Below, in pieces: positions 57,027-64,000 of a stretch of DNA of 64,000 nt (position 1 is the stretch's first letter; each line of letters opens with the position of its first letter). The notes under the pieces were generated by a model. The model saw only the letters and a program-made list of their open reading frames with translations. It made no database searches and was not told the origin of the DNA. Made by a program: the position numbers and the translations under genes. This DNA is from Amycolatopsis sp. NBC_01480 (GTDB lineage Bacteria; Actinomycetota; Actinomycetes; Mycobacteriales; Pseudonocardiaceae): assembly GCF_036227205.1 (NCBI RefSeq), contig NZ_CP109442.1, forward strand, positions 62,001 to 126,000, in the 5' to 3' direction.

Positions 57027-57668
57027 TCAGACCGCTTTGCGCGCGAGCAGGTAGACGTCCTGGAACTGCCGCCGGTCGGCCGGCTCGGGCTCGCGAATCA
57101 TCCGGGCAACCTCGCCCAGCCCGGACTCGCGCAGCAGCGCGGCGAAGTGATCGGGCGACCATCGGTAGGCCGGGGCGACCGAGTGGTCGAAAACCTGCGT
57201 CAGGTGGGACGGGTCCTCGGTGGCCGAGAAGCCGATCAGCAGGTGTCCGCCCGGCGCCAGCACCCGGTGGAACTCCGCCAGGATCGCGGGGACTTCCGGC
57301 GGCGGGGTGTGGATGACGGACCACCGTGAGAGCACGCCGCCCAGCGCACCGTCGGCGATGTCCAGCGCGGTCATCAAGCCGACCTCGAACCGCAGCTTCG
57401 GATAGGCCTGCCGGGCCAGCTCGATCATCGCTGGGGAAGCGTCGACGCCGGACACCGCCAGGCCCAGCCGGTCCAGATGAGCGGTGACGTCGCCGGGCCC
57501 GCAGCCCAGGTCCGCGACCTTGCCGTCGCCGACGACTTCGGCGAAGACGCCCAGCATCGCACGGTCGAGGGGCCGGTCGCGCAGCTGGTCGCGGAACAGC
57601 TGCGCGTACGTGGCGGCAGCGGCGTCGTACCCTTCGCGGGTGGTCGTGAGGGCGTCGTGTTCGGCCAT
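57027..57668 (-). CDS. class I SAM-dependent methyltransferase
   Basis: The 213-residue enzyme has REGYDAAAATYAQLFRDQL, motif I VADLGCGPGDVTAHLDRLG (about 55-70), VSGVDASPAMIELARQAYP and ILAEFHRVLAPGGHLLIGF, the Methyltransf_25/11 pattern. ATG at 57668 was chosen because homology begins there. The longer frame to 57875 crosses the divergent NYN promoter. It is convergent with the TetR gene. Confidence 0.9.
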   Translation of the reverse strand: MAEHDALTTTREGYDAAAATYAQLFRDQLRDRPLDRAMLGVFAEVVGDGKVADLGCGPGDVTAHLDRLGLAVSGVDASPAMIELARQAYPKLRFEVGLMTALDIADGALGGVLSRWSVIHTPPPEVPAILAEFHRVLAPGGHLLIGFSATEDPSHLTQVFDHSVAPAYRWSPDHFAALLRESGLGEVARMIREPEPADRRQFQDVYLLARKAV

Positions 57669-57753
57669 GCCCGCGAGCGTAGTTGCCGGCCCGCGTGCCA
57701 GGCTGGTCCCCACGGGAGCAGTCGGCATCGGATGAGGAACGGGGACCCCCAGC

Positions 57754-58554
57754 ATGGTCACGGCCAGCGAGAACACCGCGAAGCTCGCGGTGCTGATCGA
57801 CGCGGACAACGCCCAGCCCTCGATCACCGAGGCCCTGCTCGCCGAGGTCGCGAAGTACGGCACCGCGCACGTCAAGCGCGCTTACGGCGACTGGACCGGC
57901 ACCAACCTGCGGGGCTGGAAGGACCAGCTGCTGGCCCAGTCGATCCAGCCCATCCAGCAGTTCGCGTACACCACCGGCAAGAACGCCACCGACACCGCGA
58001 TGGTCATCGACGCGATGGACCTGCTGTACTCCAACCGTTTCGACGGGTTCTGCATCGTCTCCAGCGACTCCGACTTCACCCGGCTGGCGGCGCGGCTGCG
58101 CGAATCCGGCCTCACCGTGTACGGCTTTGGCGAGCGCAAGACCCCCAAGCCCTTCGTCGCCGCCTGCGACAAGTTCATCTACATCGAGAACCTCACCTAC
58201 ACCGAGAGCGCCGCGACCCCGGCCGCCGCCGCGACCGCGCCGAAACCGGCCACCCCGGCCACCCAGCTCAAGGGTGACGCGACCCTGGTCACCCTGCTGC
58301 GCAACGCCGTCGAGGCCGCCTCCGACGACGACGGCTGGGCCGCGCTCTCGGCCGTGGGCAGCATCATCACCAAGCAGCGCCCCGAGTTCGACTCCCGCAC
58401 CTACGGCTACGCCAAGCTCAGCGACCTGATCACCGCCACCACGCTGTTCGAAGTGGACCGCCGCAGCCCCGGCGAGGGAAAGCCGTCGACGATCTACGTC
58501 CGGGACCGGCGCCGCCGGCCGGACCGGGACGCCAAAGGCAGCGCCGCGGGTTAG
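57754..58554 (+). CDS. NYN-domain (PIN-like) RNase with OST-HTH/LOTUS domain
   Basis: The 266-residue protein has a LabA-type NYN nuclease domain (about 10-150) with the acidic metal-binding set in VLIDADNAQ, KNATDTAMVIDAMDLL and FCIVSSDSDFTRLA, and a KTPKPFVAACDKFIYIENL end. An Ala/Pro/Thr linker (about 152-175) leads to an OST-HTH/LOTUS domain (about 176-250: LVTLLRNAVEAASDDDGW, GSIITKQRPEFDSRTYGYAK, LSDLITATTLFEVDRRS). The domain pair suggests an RNA-targeting endonuclease. ATG at 57754. It is divergent from the methyltransferase and ends at a hairpin. Confidence 0.9.
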   Translation: MVTASENTAKLAVLIDADNAQPSITEALLAEVAKYGTAHVKRAYGDWTGTNLRGWKDQLLAQSIQPIQQFAYTTGKNATDTAMVIDAMDLLYSNRFDGFCIVSSDSDFTRLAARLRESGLTVYGFGERKTPKPFVAACDKFIYIENLTYTESAATPAAAATAPKPATPATQLKGDATLVTLLRNAVEAASDDDGWAALSAVGSIITKQRPEFDSRTYGYAKLSDLITATTLFEVDRRSPGEGKPSTIYVRDRRRRPDRDAKGSAAG

Positions 58555-58575
58555 GTCCTTTGTGGACAGAGACCT

Positions 58576-58607
58576 CGCTCCCGGGCCCGAAAACGAGCCC
58601 AGGAGCG
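58576..58607. terminator. bidirectional hairpin between NYN and RidA genes
   Basis: CGCTCC plus GGGC (58576-58586) pair with GCCC plus GGAGCG (58597-58607), with one C-A mismatch and a ten-base loop. It lies between convergent stops at 58554 and 58614. Confidence 0.6.
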
Positions 58608-58613
58608 GGGATT

Positions 58614-59036
58614 TCAGCGAGCGTCCTCCGGATACGCGGCCGTCGCGCGGATCTCGACCAGGAGGCCCGGGCTGGCGAGGCCGCTGACGCCGATCAGCGA
58701 CCAGGTCGGGTACGGCGGGGTGATCAGGCGCTGCTTGGCCGCGCTGAAGCCGGGCAGGTGCCGGTGGATGTCGACGTGGTAGCTGGTCACGTCGACCAGG
58801 GCGGACAGGTCGAGGCCTTCCAGGCGCAGGATCTCCTCGATGCGCGCGATGGCGATTTCGGTCTGCTCTTCGATGGTCTCGGGGATGATGCCGTCGGCGC
58901 GGCGGCCGATCGTGCCGGCGATGAAGAGCAGGCCGTGCGCGCGGACCGCGGCGGAGTAGCCGAAGCGCTCGAAGGCGTTCCTGGCCTCTCCGAAGACTTC
59001 GGAGCCTTCGGGGATCTCGACGGTGTGGAGAGCCAT
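58614..59036 (-). CDS. RidA-family (YjgF/YER057c) protein
   Basis: The 140-residue protein has the RidA order: FGYSAAVRAHGLLFIAGTIG, EEQTEIAIARIEEILRLEGL, DVTSYHVDIHRHLPGFSAAK, and the end strand GLLVEIRATAAYPEDA with the Arg typical of imine/keto-acid binding. RidA proteins deaminate reactive enamines/imines; subfamilies degrade other small compounds. ATG at 59036 with AAGGAAAGG upstream. It is the second gene after the HD hydrolase, 36 bases downstream, and shares its control by the GlxA-type regulator. Confidence 0.88.
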   Translation of the reverse strand: MALHTVEIPEGSEVFGEARNAFERFGYSAAVRAHGLLFIAGTIGRRADGIIPETIEEQTEIAIARIEEILRLEGLDLSALVDVTSYHVDIHRHLPGFSAAKQRLITPPYPTWSLIGVSGLASPGLLVEIRATAAYPEDAR

Positions 59037-59072
59037 GGTGATACTTGCCTTTCCTTGATAGCTGTTACGAAA

Positions 59073-59741
59073 TCAGTTGCCCCAGCGCGATGAGTGGCAC
59101 GAATTCTCCATCCGGGTCCGGCCGAAGGTCTGCCGCTCGTGGAGGAACTCGCCGGGGATCGAGTAGCGGGGCGCGTTGCGCGGGTTTTTCGCGGCCTGCG
59201 CGACGATCGCGTCGGTGAGCGAGCCGATCATGTCCAGCCGCGGGTAGCCGGCGTGGATGGTGTCGGCCATTTCGTCGGTGACCGCGTCGAGGTGGCCGCT
59301 GCCCACGGCGCCGCCGAAGTCGAGGCCGACGCCCTCGCGGACGAGCACGCACAGGAGCCCACGGCGTTCGGCGATGCCCGGGGAGGTGTGCAGCGCGATC
59401 GCCTGCCAGACCAGGTCGGCGCCGGCGGCGGGAATTCCTTGCTGGACCAGGAATTCGGCCGCGCGGTCGGCGCCCTCGACCTCGAACCGCTGACGGTGCG
59501 GGCCGTCCGCCGCGACCCCCAGGTCGTGCATGACACACGCGGCGAAGAGCAGGTCGTCGTCGTAGTCGTCCGGGCCGAGGCGGCCGGCCACCAACCGGGC
59601 GAACAGGTAACTGCGGATGCTGTGGCTGAACACCGACGGCGATTCCAGCGGCCGCACGAGGTCCACCACCGCCTTCGCCAGCGGCGTGCCCGGCAGCGTG
59701 ATCAGGTCGGCGTTCGCCCCGTGGGCGGTGGTTCCGGTCAT
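59073..59741 (-). CDS. HD-domain phosphohydrolase-like protein (cyanamide-hydratase-type)
   Basis: The 222-residue protein has the HD motif set: SPSVFSHSIRSYLFARLVAG (first His), FAACVMHDLGVAADGPH (His-Asp), QAIALHTSPGIAERRG (His) and GVGLDFGGAVG (Asp). The pattern FxHSxRxxLFA and the overall length match DUF/HD proteins near cyanamide hydratase. ATG at 59741. It leads an operon with the RidA gene, divergent from an AraC-type regulator. Confidence 0.85.
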   Translation of the reverse strand: MTGTTAHGANADLITLPGTPLAKAVVDLVRPLESPSVFSHSIRSYLFARLVAGRLGPDDYDDDLLFAACVMHDLGVAADGPHRQRFEVEGADRAAEFLVQQGIPAAGADLVWQAIALHTSPGIAERRGLLCVLVREGVGLDFGGAVGSGHLDAVTDEMADTIHAGYPRLDMIGSLTDAIVAQAAKNPRNAPRYSIPGEFLHERQTFGRTRMENSCHSSRWGN

Positions 59742-59812
59742 GCCTTCAGCGTGCTCCGCAGCGCCCTGACCTGGCGAGTGGCAAAGTTGCCCCGGTTCGA
59801 TAGGATAGTGCC

Positions 59813-60769
59813 ATGACTGTGCATCGAGTCGCGGTGCTGGCGCTGGACGGGGTCACCCCGCTGGATCTCGCGATCCCGGCGCAGATCTTCACCGCCCGCC
59901 CGGAAACCCCGTACGAGATGGCGCTTTGCGCCCTCGAGCCGACGGTGACCACCACCGCGGGCTTCACCTTGACCGCCGAAGCCGGCCTCGACCGGGTGCG
60001 GGCCGCCGACACCGTGATCATCCCGGGATTCGAGCCGATCACCCGCCTGCCGGAGCCCGCGCTGAGCGCGCTCGCCGATGCCCGCGACCGGGGCCGGCGG
60101 GTGGTGTCGATCTGCACCGGCGCGTTCGCACTGGCCGCGGCGGGGGTGCTGGACAGCCTGCACGCCACCACCCACTGGCAGCACATCGACGAGCTCGAAC
60201 GGGACTATCCGGGCGTCACCGTCGACCGCGATGTGCTCTACGTCGACCAAGGCGACGTGCTCACCTCGGCCGGAGTGTGTTGCGGCATCGACCTTTGCCT
60301 GCACATCGTGCGCCGCGACCTGGGCGCGATGACGGCCAACCGGATCGCCCGCGGCATCGTCGCGGCGCCCCACCGCGACGGCGGGCAGGCCCAGTACGTA
60401 CCGGCCCCGGTCGCCGTCGCGGGTGAGGCCTCCCTGTCCGGCACCCGGGCCTGGGCCTTGGCCCGCCTCGACGAACCGCTCGCCCTGCGGGTGCTCGCCC
60501 GCCACGCGGGCGTCTCGCAGCGCACCTTCATCCGCCGCTTCACCGAAGAGACCGGCACGACCCCGTTGCAGTGGCTGCTCAACGCCCGCCTCAGCCAGGC
60601 CCGCGAACTGCTCGAAACCACCGATCACCCGATCGACCGGATCGCCCGCGACTGCGGCCTGGGCACGGCCACCAACCTGCGCCTGCACTTCCGCCGCGCG
60701 CTCGACACCACGCCCACCGCGTACCGCCGCGCTTTCCGGCAGACGGTGCCGGAAAGCGCGGCAGTCTGA
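59813..60769 (+). CDS. GlxA-type AraC regulator with DJ-1/PfpI domain
   Basis: The 318-residue protein has a DJ-1/PfpI-like N-terminal domain (HRVAVLALDGVTPLDLAIPA; nucleophile-elbow-like SICTGAFALAAAGVLD, about 100) and a C-terminal AraC double helix-turn-helix (LRVLARHAGVSQRTFIRRFT, WLLNARLSQARELLETTDHP, LGTATNLRLHFRRALDTTPT). This is the GlxA/FtrA type. ATG at 59813. It is divergent from the HD-RidA operon by 71 bases and is the probable activator of it. Confidence 0.9.
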   Translation: MTVHRVAVLALDGVTPLDLAIPAQIFTARPETPYEMALCALEPTVTTTAGFTLTAEAGLDRVRAADTVIIPGFEPITRLPEPALSALADARDRGRRVVSICTGAFALAAAGVLDSLHATTHWQHIDELERDYPGVTVDRDVLYVDQGDVLTSAGVCCGIDLCLHIVRRDLGAMTANRIARGIVAAPHRDGGQAQYVPAPVAVAGEASLSGTRAWALARLDEPLALRVLARHAGVSQRTFIRRFTEETGTTPLQWLLNARLSQARELLETTDHPIDRIARDCGLGTATNLRLHFRRALDTTPTAYRRAFRQTVPESAAV

Positions 60770-60778
60770 GCGCCGCCG

Positions 60779-61984
60779 TCACGAGATAGCTTGTGCGGCA
60801 ACGATTTCCGGCCCGCGATCGAGGTCGGGGATGAGTTCGCCGATCAGCTGGATGCTGCGGGTGACCTTGTCGTGGGCGAGGCCGCCGATCTGCTGCAGGC
60901 ACATCATCCGGTCGATGCCGAGGCCGGCGTAGGCCCGCAGCTTCCGGAGGCAGGTCTCCGGGCTGCCGACGATCAGCGAGTCCTGCGCGCTGAGCACGGT
61001 GAAGATCTCGTCGTCCGGCACTTTTTCGCCCTGCAGGACGCGGCCGATCAGCAGGGCGGCCTCGCTCGGCGGGTCGGCGGCCTCGCCGCGCAGGAAGCCG
61101 CCGGTGAGGCCGCCGCCGTCGGGCGCTTCCGCCAGTTGCTGCTGGACCTGGGCCGTGCGGACGAACTCCTTGGCCGCCTCGAAGAAGTTCAGCGCCGTGA
61201 CGGTGTACCAGGCGGCGGCCGCGGCGGCGCCGTTGCGCATCGCTTCCTCGTCGGTGTCCGCGCAGTGCACGAAGGTGAAGAAGCCGACCTGGTTGTTGAC
61301 GAACGCGCCCACCGGTTCGGTGCACGACGCGGCCGCCTCGCGGTAGAGCGAGATCATCCGGCCCGCGCGTTCGAGCGACTCCCACATGGTCGTGCCCAGC
61401 ACGCCGACGCCGCGTTTTCCCGCGTCCTCGAACGACTTCGGGCTCGCCGCCGCCTGCCACAGCGGCGGGTGCGGCCGTTGCAGCGGCTTGGGCGAGATCG
61501 GCACGTCGTCGATCTGGTACGCGTCGCTGTGGTAGGAGAACCGGTCCGTGGTCCACATCTTCGGCACCATCTCGAACGCCTGCTGGGTCTGGGCCCGGGC
61601 GTCGTCGGCCTCGATGCCGAACAGGCGCCACTCCGGGATCGTCGAACGGGTCAGCCCCAGCTCGACCCGGCCCCCGCTGAGGTGGTCGAGTGTCGCCGCG
61701 CGCTCGGCGACGCGGATCGGGTGGTTGAACCGGCCCGGCGCGAGCACGGCGGCGTGGCCGAGCCGGATCCGGCTGGTGCGCTGGGAAAGCGCGGCGAGCA
61801 TCAGCTCCGGCGCCGAGGACAGGCTGAACTCGCCGGCGCCGTGGTGCTCGACCTGCCACCAGCAGCCGTAGCCCAGCCCGTCCGCGAGCACGGCCTGCTC
61901 GATCGCCTGCGCGAACCGCAGCTGCTCATGGCCCGCCGGCCAGGGCCGGGGATTCTGGATCTCGTTGAACAGGTCGATCTGCAT
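60779..61984 (-). CDS. LLM-class flavin-dependent monooxygenase (luciferase-like)
   Basis: The 401-residue protein has the bacterial-luciferase barrel: MQIDLFNEIQNPRPWPAGHE, YGCWWQVEHHGAGEFSLSSA, IRLGHAAVLAPGRFNHPIRV, AERAATLDHLSGGRVELGLT, PHPPLWQAAASPKSFEDAG, LIVGSPETCLRKLRAYAGLG. It should use FMNH2 and oxygen on an unknown substrate. ATG 61984 follows GTGGAGGACCCG. It lies 63 bases downstream of the acyl-CoA synthetase on the same strand, so they may form a catabolic operon. Confidence 0.9.
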   Translation of the reverse strand: MQIDLFNEIQNPRPWPAGHEQLRFAQAIEQAVLADGLGYGCWWQVEHHGAGEFSLSSAPELMLAALSQRTSRIRLGHAAVLAPGRFNHPIRVAERAATLDHLSGGRVELGLTRSTIPEWRLFGIEADDARAQTQQAFEMVPKMWTTDRFSYHSDAYQIDDVPISPKPLQRPHPPLWQAAASPKSFEDAGKRGVGVLGTTMWESLERAGRMISLYREAAASCTEPVGAFVNNQVGFFTFVHCADTDEEAMRNGAAAAAAWYTVTALNFFEAAKEFVRTAQVQQQLAEAPDGGGLTGGFLRGEAADPPSEAALLIGRVLQGEKVPDDEIFTVLSAQDSLIVGSPETCLRKLRAYAGLGIDRMMCLQQIGGLAHDKVTRSIQLIGELIPDLDRGPEIVAAQAIS

Positions 61985-62047
61985 CGGGTCCTCCACGGGT
62001 CGCCGGATCCAGCCGTAGAGTCCATCGCCGCGAGCGGGCGGGCCGTA

Positions 62048-63616
62048 TCAGCCGGCGGCCAGGAATTCGTCGCGTAGCGCGTGCTTGCGGACCTTGCCGG
62101 AGCCGGTCATCGGGAACTCCGTGACGAACCGCCACACCCGCGGTGTCTTGTGCGGCGCCAGAATCCCGCGGACGTGGTCGAACAGCTCGGCCTCGTCGGC
62201 CGCGGCGCCGGGCACGAGGCGGACGAACGCCGCGACCTGCTCGCCCCACTCGGGATCGGGCACACCGACGACCGCGGCCGCGTCGATCGCCGGGTGCGTG
62301 AGCAGCGCGTGCTCGACCTCCTGGGGGTAGATGTTCTCGCCGCCCCGGATGATCATGTCCTTGATCCGCCCCTCGATGCGCAGGTAACCGCGCTCGTCCC
62401 GGCGGCCGAGGTCGCCGGTGTGCAGCCAGCCGTCCGCGTCGATGGCCGCCGCGGTCTGCTCGGGCAGGCCGAGGTAGCCCGTCATCACGTGGTAGCCGCG
62501 GGTGCGCACCTCGCCGATCCGGCCCGGCGGGCAGGACTCCCCCGTCGACGGGTCGACGATGTCCACCTCGCAGGCGGGCAGCGGGAGCCCGACCGTGGTG
62601 GCGCGGTCCTCCGGGCTGTCGTCCGGGGTGGTCATGGTGATGCCCGGGGACGCCTCCGTCTGCGCGTAGACGGTGCTCATCGGCACGCCCAGCGTGGCCT
62701 CGACGCGCCGGACCAGCTCGGGTGGGACCAGCGCGCCGCCGGAGAGGGCGTACCGAACCGACGACAGGTCGGTGGCGGCGAAATCCGGGTGGCCGAGCAT
62801 GGCGAGGATCATCGTGGGCACGCCGCCGAACACGGCGCTGCGCTCGGACTCCATCACGTGCAGCTGCAGCGCCGGGTCGAACCAGGGCATGAGCACCTGC
62901 GTGCCCAGGGTGGCGATCGGTGCCAGCGTCGCCAGCACGCAACCGGCGGTGTGGAACAACGGCATCGGGTTGACAAACGCCTCGCCGGGCTGCATCGCGA
63001 GCTTCCGGGCATAGGAGAGGCGCGCGTTGTTGGTGAGGCCCCGGTGGTGCAGCACGGCGCCTTTCGGCGTGCCGGTGGTGCCGGACGTGTACTGGACCTG
63101 CGCGGCGTCGTCCGGGCTGACGACGGGCAGCTTCTGGCCGGCCGAGCCGGAGTCGCGGAAGGCGCGCCAGTCCTCGAACAGCACGGTCTCCCGCAGGTGC
63201 GGCAGGTCGGGGCGGAGGTGCTCGACGAGTTCGGCCATCCGGCTGCCGCGGTATTCGCGCACCAGGAACAGGCCGGTGGCCTGGGAGTTGCCCAGCACGT
63301 GCCGCAGCTCCTGCTCGCGCAACGCCGGGTTGACCGTCACGAGCGTGACCCCGGCGAGGGCGGCGGCCAGTTCGAGCAGGACCCATTCGGGAATGTTGTT
63401 GGCCCACACGGCAATCCGCTCACCGGGCTCGAAGCGGCCCAGCAGCGCCTTGGCCGCGCGCTCGGCCTCGTCCAGCAACTCGCCGTACGTCCACCTCCGG
63501 CGCGCGTCCGCCTCAGCGACCCCTTCCACCAACGCGGGCGCGGCGGGTGCCTGTTCGGCGGCGGCGCGGAGCAGGTCGCCGACGGTCTCTTCACGCACCA
63601 GTTCCGAACGGGACAT
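62048..63616 (-). CDS. acyl-CoA synthetase (AMP-binding, FadD-like)
   Basis: The 522-residue enzyme has the ANL-family motifs: YTSGTTGTPKGAVLHHRGLT (A3, phosphate-binding), VYAQTEASPGITMTTP (A5), GWLHTGDLGRRDERGYLRIE (A7/A8), GRIKDMIIRGGENIYPQEVE (A8 hinge) and the catalytic Lys near the end in TGSGKVRKHAL (A10). It activates a carboxylic acid with ATP and CoA. ATG 63616 is preceded by GGAAGGAG. It is followed by the luciferase-like enzyme and preceded by a TetR gene on the same strand. Confidence 0.92.
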   Translation of the reverse strand: MSRSELVREETVGDLLRAAAEQAPAAPALVEGVAEADARRRWTYGELLDEAERAAKALLGRFEPGERIAVWANNIPEWVLLELAAALAGVTLVTVNPALREQELRHVLGNSQATGLFLVREYRGSRMAELVEHLRPDLPHLRETVLFEDWRAFRDSGSAGQKLPVVSPDDAAQVQYTSGTTGTPKGAVLHHRGLTNNARLSYARKLAMQPGEAFVNPMPLFHTAGCVLATLAPIATLGTQVLMPWFDPALQLHVMESERSAVFGGVPTMILAMLGHPDFAATDLSSVRYALSGGALVPPELVRRVEATLGVPMSTVYAQTEASPGITMTTPDDSPEDRATTVGLPLPACEVDIVDPSTGESCPPGRIGEVRTRGYHVMTGYLGLPEQTAAAIDADGWLHTGDLGRRDERGYLRIEGRIKDMIIRGGENIYPQEVEHALLTHPAIDAAAVVGVPDPEWGEQVAAFVRLVPGAAADEAELFDHVRGILAPHKTPRVWRFVTEFPMTGSGKVRKHALRDEFLAAG

Positions 63617-63672
63617 GACCGCTCCTTCCCTTTGGGCGGAGCATAACCGCGATTCTTGTGGGGTCGGTGTTG

Positions 63673-64000
63673 TCACGCCACCAGGATCGCGCTCACCACC
63701 ACGTCGAAGAGGTGCTCCGCACGGGCCTCCAACCCCGGCTGGTCACCGAGCCAAGCCAACGACGAAGCCAACGCGAACAAGTCAGCACCATCCAGGTCCG
63801 CCCGCGCCACGTTCTCAGCCTGAGCCCGGGTCAGCAGCCGAGTCCCAGCCGCGCGCATCGCGACGCAGGAGGTGTGCAGCGCGGACTCCGGGTCCTCGAT
63901 CGCGCGGACCATCGACGTCACCACCCCGCGGTAGTTCGTCGTGTACGTGACGAAATCGCGTAGCCACAACCGCAGCGCGTCCGGCGCCGAGCTGGAGGTC
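63673..64000 (-). CDS. TetR-family regulator, C-terminal part
   Basis: The reading frame runs to the window edge and beyond. The visible about 108 residues (APDALRLWLRDFVTYTTNYR; ALHTSCVAMRAAGTRLLTRA; DLDGADLFALASSLAWLGDQ, PGLEARAEHLFDVVVSAIL) are the SbtR-like C-terminal ligand domain of TetR proteins. The DNA-binding N-terminus is outside. The ATG inside the window is internal. Its place 56 bases upstream of the acyl-CoA synthetase on the same strand suggests control of that operon. Confidence 0.78.
   Translation of the reverse strand, partial: TSSSAPDALRLWLRDFVTYTTNYRGVVTSMVRAIEDPESALHTSCVAMRAAGTRLLTRAQAENVARADLDGADLFALASSLAWLGDQPGLEARAEHLFDVVVSAILVA

Noticed and set aside
1..64000. CRISPR array
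   Set aside because: No set of regularly spaced short direct repeats was seen, and no cas-like proteins.

Overview
The window is about 64 kb of very GC-rich DNA with strong third-position GC bias, GTG and TTG starts, F420-type and LLM oxidoreductases and an AfsR-type regulator. This points to an actinomycete, most likely Pseudonocardiaceae and plausibly Amycolatopsis. The genus is my inference; no marker gene settles it.

Left part (1-6.9 kb): the 3' part of a fumarate-reductase-type flavoprotein, a frameshifted MmgE/PrpD gene and a two-domain NIPSNAP gene form a small catabolic group with a shared palindromic operator. An IS3 scrap, an unrecognised 408-aa protein and a small secreted protein follow. 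A large AfsR/SARP-NB-ARC-TPR regulator faces the secreted protein across a strong bidirectional hairpin.

Scar field (9.8-26.8 kb): an esterase scrap, the 3' half of a tRNA and a tyrosine recombinase open a region where intact genes alternate with beginnings and ends of unrelated genes joined to one another. Examples are IS630/thioredoxin-MerB, pckG/prs, FAD-oxidoreductase/ferredoxin, response regulator/unknown membrane protein, histidine kinase/GH31 and DNA ligase/histidine kinase. Intact genes here are a STAS protein, DUF4383, SRPBCC, a YbdK-type ligase with an F420-family oxidoreductase, a NarL-type two-component system and a CPBP protease. Three STAS copies are present, two of them broken.

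Low-GC islet (26.77-28.74 kb): an unrecognised AT-richer gene and a lipoprotein with two PDZ domains sit beside a tRNA with a CAU anticodon (Ile2 type).

Right part (29-64 kb): ordinary, mostly intact chromosome made of small regulator-plus-enzyme modules. These are LexA and esterase; TetR with hydrolase, cupin and amidohydrolase; two NmrA-type reductases; TetR with a serine hydrolase; a KimA-like permease, MarR and a ClC transporter; amidohydrolase and TetR; Lrp and a carboxylesterase; a secreted glycosidase-like protein; an Fsr-type MFS pump with AraC; a dihydroxyphthalate-decarboxylase-like protein with TetR; NYN-LOTUS; RidA and HD with GlxA; and an LLM oxidoreductase with an acyl-CoA synthetase. 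Several have visible operators between divergent genes. The most unusual intact gene is a DUF4157 protein (53.07-55.06 kb) with a metal-binding HELTH motif, a linker and a C-terminal module that looks like a toxin domain. There is no CRISPR array, no rRNA and no large biosynthetic assembly line.
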